From Nocardia kruczakiae NBRC 101016 (GTDB lineage: Bacteria; Actinomycetota; Actinomycetes; Mycobacteriales; Mycobacteriaceae): a stretch of DNA of 64,000 nt. The DNA lies in NCBI RefSeq assembly GCF_001612965.1, contig NZ_BDBL01000001.1, positions 186,001 through 250,000 on the forward strand, in the 5' to 3' direction. Of this stretch, positions 56,819 through 64,000 are shown piece after piece; the stretch's first letter is position 1, and each line of letters starts with the position of its first letter. The notes under the pieces are model-generated. The model ran no database searches, was not told the DNA's origin, and was given only the letters and a program-made list of their open reading frames with translations. The translations under genes were made by a program, and so were the position numbers.

Positions 56819-57598
56819 ATGAGTGCCGCTGTCGATCGGTTGGCCGAGATCGCGTTTCCGTTGCCGGCGTGCCCGGACGAGAGCCGGGCGTTTCACGAAC
56901 AGTGGCCGGTGCGGCTCGGGGACACCGATGGGGATCAGCGGCTGCGGCTCGATGCGGTGGCGCGGTATCTGCAGGACATCGGCTACGACCATCTGAAGGT
57001 GGTCGAGGACGGGGATCTGCATCCGGGGTGGATCGTGCGCCGGACCGTGATCGACGTGCTGCGGCCCATCGAGTTCGGCGATCGGGTGCATCTGCGGCGC
57101 TGGCCGTCGGCCCTGTCGAATCGGTGGTGCAACATGCGCATTCAGGTGCGCAGTGAGAACGGCGGTCTGATCGAGACCGAGATGTTCCTCATCCACGTCG
57201 ATATCGAAGCCGGGCGGCCGGCGCGGATGACCGAACGGTTCATGGCGCCGATGCGCGCGGCCACCGACGAGCACCGCTTGCGGTGGCGCGCCGCCCTGCG
57301 CGAACAGCCCGGAGACGGTGGCGAAGTGCGGCCGTTCCCGCTGCGCGTCACCGATGTCGACCGCTACGGACATGTGAACAACGCGGTGCATTGGGGAGCC
57401 GTGGAGGAGGCGCTCGCGCGGTTCCCCGACGTATCGGCGCCGCCCTATCGGGTGATTCTCGAACACGCCGGGCCGGTGCTGGGCGCCGACGAGGTGCTGA
57501 TGCGGGCCCGGCGGGACGAGGACGGGCTGCATGTGCAGCTCGAAGTCGACGGCAACACCCGCACAGTGGCGCGGATCGAACCGCTGCCTGCTCGCTGA
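56819..57598 (+). CDS. Acyl-ACP thioesterase-like double hotdog protein
   Basis: A 259-residue protein with two hotdog folds. The first begins FHEQWPVRLGDTDGDQRLRLDAVARYLQDIGYDHL. The second begins PFPLRVTDVDRYGHVNNAVHWGAVEEAL, with the DxxGHVNN motif of acyl-ACP and 4-hydroxybenzoyl-CoA thioesterases. It likely hydrolyses a fatty acyl thioester. ATG 56819 follows GAAGGAG. A bidirectional terminator follows. Confidence 0.88.
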   Translation: MSAAVDRLAEIAFPLPACPDESRAFHEQWPVRLGDTDGDQRLRLDAVARYLQDIGYDHLKVVEDGDLHPGWIVRRTVIDVLRPIEFGDRVHLRRWPSALSNRWCNMRIQVRSENGGLIETEMFLIHVDIEAGRPARMTERFMAPMRAATDEHRLRWRAALREQPGDGGEVRPFPLRVTDVDRYGHVNNAVHWGAVEEALARFPDVSAPPYRVILEHAGPVLGADEVLMRARRDEDGLHVQLEVDGNTRTVARIEPLPAR

Positions 57599-57604
57599 GA
57601 GGCC

Positions 57605-57632
57605 GCGCCGGGCGTTTGCCGCCGCCCGGCGC
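57605..57632. terminator. bidirectional terminator
   Basis: Perfect 10-bp arms (GCGCCGGGCG at 57605-57614 and its complement at 57623-57632) around an eight-base loop lie between two convergent genes: the thioesterase and the PadR-linked hypothetical gene. Confidence 0.65.
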
Positions 57633-57641
57633 AACCCGTGA

Positions 57642-58106
57642 TCAGCGCGGCGCGTTGGCCGGATCGGCGAGGGCCGGGGTGCGTCCCTGCCGGTGTGCCT
57701 GCCTGGCGTCGTCGAAGAACTCACGGCTGAACAGTGCCGAGAGGATCGCGATGCCGCCGCGGTGAACGCGGAACTCGCTCTTGGCGCTGGTTCCGGTCAG
57801 CCGGACGATCCGGCCGGCGGCGTCCTGCGGCCGCGCGAAATCCTTCACCCGGCCACGCCCGGTCCACTCCAGGTCGCTGTGCTCGACGACCGCGTCGTCG
57901 GGAACGAGGAGTTTGACCATGGCGTGGTCGAGGTCGGCGTGGACCACGATCGGGTCGTCGCCCTCGATCCACGGCGAGCGCAGGTCGATGACGACGCTCG
58001 CATATCGGGCTTTCACCGCGAAGTCGGTGGCGCGAGTCCAATCGCCGAGGCGCTTGGTCGTCTCGTGGTCGGCGTGAATGCGGACGGTATCGGTCGGGAC
58101 GGTCAT
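57642..58106 (-). CDS. Hypothetical protein divergent from padR-type gene
   Basis: A 154-residue soluble protein with no signal peptide or membrane helix. The segments YASVVIDLRSPWIEG, DLDHAMVKLLVPDDAVVEHSD and GRGRVKDF suggest repeated beta strands. I do not recognise the family. ATG 58106 follows GGAAGGA. It shares a 125-bp regulatory gap with the divergent PadR gene and is probably its target. Confidence 0.75.
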   Translation of the reverse strand: MTVPTDTVRIHADHETTKRLGDWTRATDFAVKARYASVVIDLRSPWIEGDDPIVVHADLDHAMVKLLVPDDAVVEHSDLEWTGRGRVKDFARPQDAAGRIVRLTGTSAKSEFRVHRGGIAILSALFSREFFDDARQAHRQGRTPALADPANAPR

Positions 58107-58166
58107 TGTTCTGGTCCTTCCGGATCGCAGTGGACGGGTTCGCCTGCTCTTCGATAGTGGCACACA

Positions 58167-58219
58167 AACTAGTGTCGAAGCAACTAGTTGTTGAAAAACT
58201 AGTTGTGCGGCACCTAGTA
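58167..58219. promoter_or_regulatory. four-copy operator with 15-bp period
   Basis: AACTAGTG (58167), AACTAGTT (58182), AACTAGTT (58197) and ACCTAGTA (58212) start at exact 15-bp steps. The two central copies are perfect palindromes. They fill the gap between the PadR gene and the divergent hypothetical gene, and the last copy ends just before the PadR start. This is a strong candidate for a PadR binding region that represses both genes. Confidence 0.75.
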
Positions 58220-58230
58220 GGATGAGCCGC

Positions 58231-58851
58231 ATGCCCACCCCCGACCGGTTCAAGCGATCCCCGCTCGCCATGGCGGTGCTCGGCATCCTGCACCTGGAGC
58301 CGATGCACCCGTACGCCATTCAGCGCCGCATCAAGGAGTGGGGGAAGGACAAGGTCGTCAACGTGGGGCAGCGCGCTCAGCTGTACAAGACGATCGCGCG
58401 ACTGCAGGACGCCGGTTTGGTGACGGTCCGCGCGACGGGTCGCGACCAGCAGTATCCGGAACGTACGGTCTACGAGATCACCGACACCGGCCGCGCGGCC
58501 TGCACCGCCTGGATCACCGACATGCTCGCCGTGCCGCGCGACGAATTCCCCGAATTCCCTGCGGCCCTGTCGTTTCTGATGCTTCTCGGTCCGGACGGCG
58601 CCCGGGTGGAACTGGAACGCCGGCTGCAAGCGTTGCGCGCCGGGCATTCCGAGCTGGAGACCGGCATCGCCCAGGCCGTGCGGTTCGGCCTGCCGCGGGT
58701 CACCATGCTCGAAGACGAATATCAGCGTGCCGTCACCGAGGCCGAAATACGGTGGCTGGAAGGCGTTGTCGCCGACCTCGCCGACGGCACGCTCACCTGG
58801 TCGTGGGAGTCGCTGGCGCAGTTCCAGGACCAGGGCCCCACGGCCGGCTAG
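58231..58851 (+). CDS. PadR-family transcriptional regulator
   Basis: A 206-residue regulator. The N-terminal winged helix reads SPLAMAVLGILHLEPMHPYAIQRRIKEWG, with VGQRAQLYKTIARLQDAGLV as the recognition part. The C-terminal helices (ARVELERRLQALRAGHSELE) form a dimer coiled coil, as in PadR-s2/Vir-type proteins. ATG 58231 has AGGA at a proper distance; ATG 58222 has none. Autoregulation through the four-copy operator just upstream is likely. Confidence 0.9.
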   Translation: MPTPDRFKRSPLAMAVLGILHLEPMHPYAIQRRIKEWGKDKVVNVGQRAQLYKTIARLQDAGLVTVRATGRDQQYPERTVYEITDTGRAACTAWITDMLAVPRDEFPEFPAALSFLMLLGPDGARVELERRLQALRAGHSELETGIAQAVRFGLPRVTMLEDEYQRAVTEAEIRWLEGVVADLADGTLTWSWESLAQFQDQGPTAG

Positions 58852-58957
58852 GTATACGCACCGTGGCGAGGCGGGGCTCGACGGCCCTATCGTCGGATAC
58901 GGTGCCGACGTCGACGCGAACCGGCGCGCACCGCCGGCAACCAACGAAACACAGGTG

Positions 58958-60055
58958 ATGGCAATGGCAAAGATCGTCCTGTTCGGAGCGACCGGCTACA
59001 CGGGCCGCCTGACGGCTCGGGCCCTGCTGGCTCGTGGCGCCGAGCCGGTACTGGCCGCCCGTAACGCCACCGCGCTGCGGCAACTCGCGGCCGACCTCGG
59101 CGGTGCCGAGACCGCCGTGGCCGACGTGACCGATCCCGCCTCGGTGCGCGCCCTGCTGGGGCGCGGCGATGTGCTGGTGACGACGGTGGGGCCCTTCCTG
59201 CGGTACGGCGGCCCGGCGCTGGGTGCGGCGCTCGAGGCCGGCGCGCACTACTTCGACTCGACCGGCGAGGGCCCGTTCATCCGCGAGGTGTTCGATCGCG
59301 ACGCCGAGGCGCGCCGGGCGGGCGCCGCTCTGCTGACGGCCTTCGGATTCGATTACGTCCCAGGCAATGTGGCCGCGGCCCTGGCGTTGCGCGACGCGCC
59401 GGACGCCGCCCGTGTCGACATCGGCTACTTCATCGCCTCCCCAGGCACCAGCGGCGGCACCCGCGCGTCGATGGTCGGCATGTTGTTCGAACGAGGCTTC
59501 GCCCTCCGCAACGGCGATATCGTGCCGGAGCGCAGCGGTGCGCGGACCCACACCTTCGATGTGGCGGGCCGCGCGCTGACCGGCGCCTCGATTCCCGGGT
59601 CGGAACACCTCGTCCTGCACCGCGCCCACCCGAACCTGCGCGAGGCCGACGTCTATCTCGGCATGCCAGGTAATGCCGCTCGCGCGCTGCAGGCGACCTC
59701 GCTCGTCGCGGACACCGTCGCCCGGGTGGCGCCCGTGAAGCGGCTGGCCGAGAGCGCGCTGAGCGCCCTGATCAAGGGCTCGACCGGGGGACCCGATGCG
59801 GCAACCCGGGCCCGCACCCGCACCTGGGCGGTCGCCGAAACCCGCGACGCCAGCGGCCGCATCCTGTCCTCTGCCACGCTGACGGGCGTCGACCCCTACG
59901 ACTTCACCGCCGAGATCCTCGCCTGGGGTGCGCAGACCACGCTCGCCGGCGGGCTTCTCGGCACCGGCGCCCTCGGCCCGGTCGAAGCCTTCGGCCTGGA
60001 CGCGCTCACCGCCGCCGCGGCGGATGCCGGACTGCGCGCGGCGGAACCCGCGTAA
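58958..60055 (+). CDS. Saccharopine dehydrogenase-like / trans-acting enoyl reductase-like
   Basis: A 365-residue NAD(P)-binding protein. It opens KIVLFGATGYTGRLTARALLARG (Rossmann GxTGxxG) and has TTVGPFLRYGGPALGAALEAGAHYFDSTGE, typical of the saccharopine dehydrogenase-like family. Mycobacterial members include the trans-acting enoyl reductase of phthiocerol and glycolipid synthesis. Here the substrate is unknown. A link to the PKS cluster 26 kb away is possible but unproven. ATG 58958 is used; ATG 58964 is also possible. Confidence 0.82.
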   Translation: MAMAKIVLFGATGYTGRLTARALLARGAEPVLAARNATALRQLAADLGGAETAVADVTDPASVRALLGRGDVLVTTVGPFLRYGGPALGAALEAGAHYFDSTGEGPFIREVFDRDAEARRAGAALLTAFGFDYVPGNVAAALALRDAPDAARVDIGYFIASPGTSGGTRASMVGMLFERGFALRNGDIVPERSGARTHTFDVAGRALTGASIPGSEHLVLHRAHPNLREADVYLGMPGNAARALQATSLVADTVARVAPVKRLAESALSALIKGSTGGPDAATRARTRTWAVAETRDASGRILSSATLTGVDPYDFTAEILAWGAQTTLAGGLLGTGALGPVEAFGLDALTAAAADAGLRAAEPA

Positions 60056-60189
60056 ACTGACTTCCGGACGTGCGAAGACCCGGCCGGGTATGGGTTAGTC
60101 CCGGTGACGTGAACCGTTGAACACCGCACCTTCCGCAGGTGTGACCTGTACGTCCCTTCCGATGATGTTCCATGCGAAGGGACTTGGTC

Positions 60190-61368
60190 ATGTCGAGATT
60201 CGAGGTCATCATATCCGGCGCCGGGCTGGGCGGGCTGGCGTTGGCGCAGGGATTGCGCCGCCGGGGCATCGATGTCGTTGTGTACGAACGCGATTCCGCG
60301 GTGGATACCCGTCGCCAGGGCTATCGGCTGCATCTGGACGCCGCGGCGCGACTCGCGCTTCATCGGGTGCTGCCCGCGCCGCTGCGCGCACTGTTCGACG
60401 CGACGACGGGCACCCCGAAACCCCGATTCACCGTGCTGGACAGTGCACTGAACGAACGGTTCGCACAGGATTCGGCGGAACCGGCCTTCGCGGTCGACCG
60501 CCTGACGCTGCGCCGCATCCTGCTCGCCGGTATCGACGACCGTGTCGTATTCGGCAGGGCGGTCAGCGGTTTCGGCACCGACGGCGATCGCATCGCCGTT
60601 CACTTCGCCGACGGTGACAGTGCCGGCGCCGACGTTCTGATCGGTGCCGACGGGATCAATTCCGTTGTGCGTCAGCGATATCTGCCGCATGCGCGCATCG
60701 TCGACACCGGGGTGCGCCAGCTCTACGGCGCGATACCGCTGAACGCGCGGACTCGGGACTTGTTCGAAGACAGCATGTTCGGCATCTTCACCATGATCGC
60801 CGGCCCCGACGGTAGTTTCGTCGGGGTCGCGCCGGTCGAATTTCCGCAGGACCCGGCGATTGCGGCGGCCCGCATCGTTCCGGCTGCGAAACTGCCATCC
60901 GTCCCGGACTACATGACCTGCTCGTTCGGTGCTCGCGCCGAGTGGTTCGGCGCCGCGGAACAGGAATTGCGCGACCTGGACGGCGGCCGGCTGAAAGACA
61001 TCATCTCCGCGGCGGTCCGGACCTGGCATCCACGGATTCGCGACATCGTCGCCGCCTGCGATCCCGACACCATGTTCGCACTCCCGCTGCGCACAAGTGT
61101 GCCGATCCCAGCTTGGCCGACCACACCGACGACCCTGTTGGGCGATGCGGTGCACGCCATGAGTCCCGCGGCCGGATCCGGCGCCTGCACCGCGTTACGG
61201 GACGCGGCCGACCTGTCCGAAACCATCGATTCCGTTGTGGCAGGCCGTGATCTGCGCAGCGCGCTGCACGACTACGAACAACGACTGATCGAGTACGGAT
61301 TCACCGCCGTCCGCGCCGGGGCCGCGAACGGCCACCGCTTCCTGGGGCAGAACCCGCTGCCCGCGTAG
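60190..61368 (+). CDS. FAD-dependent aromatic-ring-hydroxylase-like monooxygenase
   Basis: A 392-residue class A flavoprotein monooxygenase. The FAD-binding motif is IISGAGLGGLALAQGL near the N-terminus. LIGADGINSVVRQRY contains the DG motif. LLGDAVHAMSPAAGSGACTALRDA is the GD motif that binds the ribityl chain. The enzyme would hydroxylate a small organic molecule with NAD(P)H. ATG 60190 has GAAGGG upstream; a 6-codon longer start is possible. Confidence 0.9.
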   Translation: MSRFEVIISGAGLGGLALAQGLRRRGIDVVVYERDSAVDTRRQGYRLHLDAAARLALHRVLPAPLRALFDATTGTPKPRFTVLDSALNERFAQDSAEPAFAVDRLTLRRILLAGIDDRVVFGRAVSGFGTDGDRIAVHFADGDSAGADVLIGADGINSVVRQRYLPHARIVDTGVRQLYGAIPLNARTRDLFEDSMFGIFTMIAGPDGSFVGVAPVEFPQDPAIAAARIVPAAKLPSVPDYMTCSFGARAEWFGAAEQELRDLDGGRLKDIISAAVRTWHPRIRDIVAACDPDTMFALPLRTSVPIPAWPTTPTTLLGDAVHAMSPAAGSGACTALRDAADLSETIDSVVAGRDLRSALHDYEQRLIEYGFTAVRAGAANGHRFLGQNPLPA

Positions 61369-61447
61369 GGATACCGACGGCGTGGGCCCGGCGATCAGGT
61401 CCGTCCCACGCCGCGCGGCCCCTTCGCGGGCATGGCAGGCTGCGGGC

Positions 61448-62131
61448 ATGGAGCCCTCGCGCTGTGTTGTGCTGGTCCCGACCCACGGATCGATCGCACC
61501 GGATTTCGCCCGCAATCTGGCTCGGCTGGAGCATCGGGGTTACGAGGTCCGGACCGTCACGGGATTCGCCGCGATCGATCAAGGACGCAGTCAGATGGCC
61601 ACCGACGCGTTGCGCGACGGATTCGAGGGGCTGATGTGGATCGATTCCGATATCGCGTTCGACGTGGATTCGGTGGATCGGTTACGCGAACACGATCTGC
61701 CGGTCGTCTGCGGGATCTATGCGAAGAAGGGGGTACGCGGCCTGGCCTGCCACGTGCTGCCCGGCACGGGGAACATTTTGTTCGGCGAGGGCGGGGGACT
61801 GCTGGAGATCAAGTACGCCGCTACCGGCTTCCTCTTCACCCACCGCGACGTCTACGAGACCGTCGCCGAGCACGAACAACTTCCGGTGTGCAACCTGCGG
61901 TTCGACCGCCCTACCGTCCCGTACTTCCTGCCCATGCTGGTTCCCGACGGCGAACACACCTGGTACCTGGGCGAGGACTACGCATTTTGTGAACGGGCGC
62001 GGCGCAGCGGCTACCGAATCATGGCCGACAGCTCCTTCCGGCTGGGTCATGTGGGGACCTACAGCTACAGCTGGGAGGAAGCGGGTGCCGATGCGCATCG
62101 CTACGCGAGTTACAACTATCGGCTCGGGTGA
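61448..62131 (+). CDS. GT2-like glycosyltransferase
   Basis: A 227-residue protein of GT-A type. It opens VVLVPTHGSIAPDFARNL and contains the metal-binding DxD-like string MWIDSDIAFDVDSV near residue 65 and LGEDYAFCERARRSGYRI near residue 180, as in small GT2 enzymes. It may act on a glycan or lipid. It is soluble, without membrane helices. It lies between the FAD monooxygenase and phoU on the same strand. Confidence 0.72.
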   Translation: MEPSRCVVLVPTHGSIAPDFARNLARLEHRGYEVRTVTGFAAIDQGRSQMATDALRDGFEGLMWIDSDIAFDVDSVDRLREHDLPVVCGIYAKKGVRGLACHVLPGTGNILFGEGGGLLEIKYAATGFLFTHRDVYETVAEHEQLPVCNLRFDRPTVPYFLPMLVPDGEHTWYLGEDYAFCERARRSGYRIMADSSFRLGHVGTYSYSWEEAGADAHRYASYNYRLG

Positions 62132-62243
62132 GCGGCGGATCGCCCCGATCGAACGTGTGGAGGCGGCTACCGGCTATTTCGCGGCGATCGATCCGGTCGG
62201 GACGGGATTCGCAATGTGCGTCCCGCTGGGGTTGAATCGGGAT

Positions 62244-62909
62244 ATGCGGTCGGACTATCACGCGAATCTGCGGCAGCTCGCCGAGTTGCTGCATGCCATG
62301 TGTGAACAGGACCGGACCGCCATTTCGGCGGCCACCTACGCGGTGGTGAACGCCGATATCGAACAGGCCGAGGCCGCACTGGACATCGTCGGCCAGGTCG
62401 AGGAGATGGCGCAACAGACCGAACAGGAAGCGCTGCGCCTGCTGGCACTGCAAGCCCCGGTCGCCAGCGAGTTGCGGCGCGTGGTGACCGCCATCCAGCT
62501 CACCGGCCATCTGCAGCGCATGGGCGCCCTCGCCGGGCATATCGCCACCAGTGCGCGCCGGCGCCATCCCGAACCCGTCGTCCCCGAACCGGTGCGTCCG
62601 TTGGTCGAACGTCTGGGCTCCACCGCCTGTGCGATCGCCACCAGCGCCGCGGCGGTGCTCGAGACCGGCGATCCCTACGACGCGGCCGGTCTCGACGCCC
62701 AGGACGACGCACTGGACACTCTGCACGAGCAGTTACTGGCCGCGGTGCTGGACCACGAATGGGCCCATGGCATCACGGCCGCGGTCGACCTCACGCTGCT
62801 GGGACGGTATTACGAGCGCTTCGCCGACAATGCGGTGGAAGTGGGACGTCGCACCATCTTCCTCACCACCGGCGAAACCGCCGACAACTGGGCGCCCGGC
62901 GACCAGTGA
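62244..62909 (+). CDS. phoU: Phosphate-signalling protein PhoU
   Basis: A 221-residue, all-helical two-repeat protein. It begins MRSDYHANLRQLAELLHAMC. Acidic metal-binding clusters are seen in DAQDDALDTLHEQLL, and the closing ALLGRYYERFADNAVEVG-like block (LLGRYYERFADNAVEVGRRT) is the family signature. PhoU links phosphate uptake by PstSCAB to the PhoR sensor kinase. No pst genes are in view, so this may be a stand-alone phoU as in mycobacteria. ATG 62244 aligns with the family N-terminus. Confidence 0.92.
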   Translation: MRSDYHANLRQLAELLHAMCEQDRTAISAATYAVVNADIEQAEAALDIVGQVEEMAQQTEQEALRLLALQAPVASELRRVVTAIQLTGHLQRMGALAGHIATSARRRHPEPVVPEPVRPLVERLGSTACAIATSAAAVLETGDPYDAAGLDAQDDALDTLHEQLLAAVLDHEWAHGITAAVDLTLLGRYYERFADNAVEVGRRTIFLTTGETADNWAPGDQ

Positions 62910-62928
62910 TCCTTCCGGCCCTCGAGAC

Positions 62929-63825
62929 TCATGGGGCGGAACCGAATTCGGCCAGCACCGTGCCGTGCCGGACGACTCGGGAAAGTCCGGCCAGTTCGGT
63001 GGGCGCCGACCACGTGCGGAAACCGTCGTAGCTGTCGCTGTAGAGATAGCGGCCCTCGGTGTAGGCGTCGAGATAGACGCGATGTCCGCCGTCGGGAAGC
63101 GGCACCACCGACGGCCCCTCACTCGGACCGCCCCAGCCGGCCCAATCACCCCTGGCGACAAAGGTATACGGGCCCAACGGGTTGTCCGCGACCGCCAGCT
63201 CGACGAGTTTGGTGTCCTCGTTCTTCACGAAGGCGTACACCCGCCCGTCCCACCGCACCAGCTGGGTGTCGATGAATCCCAGCGAACCCGGACCGCCCGG
63301 GCCCACACCGATCAGCGGAATCGGCGGCGCCCAGGTGGACAGTCCCGCGCCGACCGGTAGCAGCAGATGCGGGGTGAAACCATGCCCCCAGGTCAGCGAC
63401 ACGATGATCCCGACTCGGCCCGCCGCATCGACATACCACTCCGGGGCCCATGTCCCTTCCAGACGGCCCGGCACCAGCATGGGCGCCGGGGCCATCTCCG
63501 TCCAGGCGATTCGGTCCCGGCTGCGCGCCAGGCCGATCGAGGTCGCGTCGGGGGCTCTGGTGTAGGTGAGGTAATACCAGCCGTCGGTGTGCAGCATCAC
63601 GCTGGGATCGCGAGCCAGTCCGGTCCGCGGCGTGAATGCGTCTTCGGCGACCGGCGTGAACCGTGTCCCGTCCACCGATTCGTACACGGCCACGGTGGAG
63701 TCGCTGTCGGCACGAAAGGCCGCCATCGTGTAGCGGATGGGCGCGCGCTGCGCGCGTGCCGTTCCCGGGACCAGCAGGGGCAGACCGGCCAGCAGTGCGA
63801 GTGCGGATCTGCGTCCCATCGCCAT
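62929..63825 (-). CDS. Secreted GH43-like five-bladed beta-propeller protein
   Basis: A 298-residue exported protein with an RR-containing signal peptide (MGRRSALALLAGLPLLVPG, cleavage near TARA). The mature part has blades with LARDPSVMLHTDGWYYLTYT, LEGTWAPEWYVDAAGRVGI and GPSEGPSVVPLPDGGHRVYLDAY, which resemble the Asp/Glu blocks of GH43 and related glycosidases. The substrate is probably an extracellular polysaccharide. It converges with phoU, leaving 19 bp. ATG 63825 and ATG 63819 are both possible. Confidence 0.8.
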   Translation of the reverse strand: MAMGRRSALALLAGLPLLVPGTARAQRAPIRYTMAAFRADSDSTVAVYESVDGTRFTPVAEDAFTPRTGLARDPSVMLHTDGWYYLTYTRAPDATSIGLARSRDRIAWTEMAPAPMLVPGRLEGTWAPEWYVDAAGRVGIIVSLTWGHGFTPHLLLPVGAGLSTWAPPIPLIGVGPGGPGSLGFIDTQLVRWDGRVYAFVKNEDTKLVELAVADNPLGPYTFVARGDWAGWGGPSEGPSVVPLPDGGHRVYLDAYTEGRYLYSDSYDGFRTWSAPTELAGLSRVVRHGTVLAEFGSAP

Positions 63826-63975
63826 GACCAGCGATTGTGCGGTTCGCGCGCGACGATTCACCGCAGGCGCGCCGGAGCGCTTCGCCTTCGGCGTGGCGTG
63901 GCCCCCGCGCACCGCCCGCTGTAGTGGAATCGATGCGCGGCACTGTGGCTCGGACCGAAGAGGGAGGACTCACTC

Positions 63976-64000
63976 GTGCGAACAACTCTCGTGGCACCCC
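63976..64000 (+). CDS. partial CDS at the right edge
   Basis: GTG 63976 opens a frame (VRTTLVAP) that runs off the window. AGGGAGGA eight or nine bases upstream is a strong ribosome binding site. It is too short to identify. Confidence 0.5.

Overview
The window is a stretch of high-GC actinobacterial chromosome, most likely from Nocardia or a close relative in the Mycobacteriales. Three things support this. The first 7 kb (FmdB-type zinc ribbon, 5-FCL, galU, glp/moeA, rimJ-like GNAT, sepX/glpR) follow the gene order of Mycobacterium tuberculosis Rv0991c-Rv0996. The F0 ATP synthase subunits are of mycobacterial type. There are also several secreted proteins of a kind I associate with Nocardia. 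No CRISPR array, rRNA, tRNA or intact insertion sequence was seen.

Layout. 1-6.7 kb: conserved core genes, including the divisome pair Glp and SepX/GlpR. 7.2-33.3 kb: a 26 kb co-directional biosynthetic gene cluster with mostly overlapping or nearly abutting genes: diiron oxidase, free ACP, fatty acyl-AMP ligase, HxxxDG acyltransferase, methyltransferase, carbamoyltransferase, a hybrid NRPS-PKS, two further type I PKS proteins, a KAS III-like enzyme and a free-standing acyltransferase. 33.3-38.6 kb: small Cys protein, AraC regulator, FUSC membrane protein with a MarR regulator, and a GT4 glycosyltransferase. 39.3-41.9 kb: an ATP synthase operon (I, a, c, b, b-like) that ends at a strong terminator before any delta or F1 gene. 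41.9-47.0 kb: sirtuin, lipoprotein, IclR regulator, DoxX and secreted proteins. 47.3-56.6 kb: a catabolic region (quinone oxidoreductase, TauD-type dioxygenase, beta-keto acid cleavage enzyme, hydrolase, CoA transferase A/B, a scrambled CoA-ligase pseudogene, AraC regulator, MFS transporter). 56.8-64 kb: acyl-ACP thioesterase, a PadR regulator with an iterated operator, a trans-enoyl-reductase-like protein, FAD monooxygenase, a GT2-like protein, PhoU and a secreted beta-propeller protein.

The cluster is the main item of interest. As I read it, an acyl chain is activated by the FAAL onto the free ACP and oxidised there by the diiron enzyme. It is then joined to an NRPS-bound amino acid (the A-domain code reads as serine) and extended by three PKS modules. 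The NRPS condensation domain is only a C-terminal half and lacks HHxxxDG. The AT regions of the first two PKS modules have lost the catalytic serine and the GQGxQ motif, while module 3 has an intact AT and a separate malonyl-type AT with an unknown C-terminal domain is encoded at the end. This suggests a mixed cis-/trans-AT line with condensation supplied in trans. No thioesterase is present; a KAS III-like protein whose catalytic His and Asn positions appear exchanged may release or transfer the chain. A carbamoyltransferase and a methyltransferase would tailor the product. The product is not identified.

Other points worth attention are the F0-only ATP synthase operon, a four-copy 15-bp-periodic operator in front of padR, a 52-bp near-perfect palindrome, a CoA-ligase pseudogene with an inverted internal segment, and three paralogous secreted proteins.
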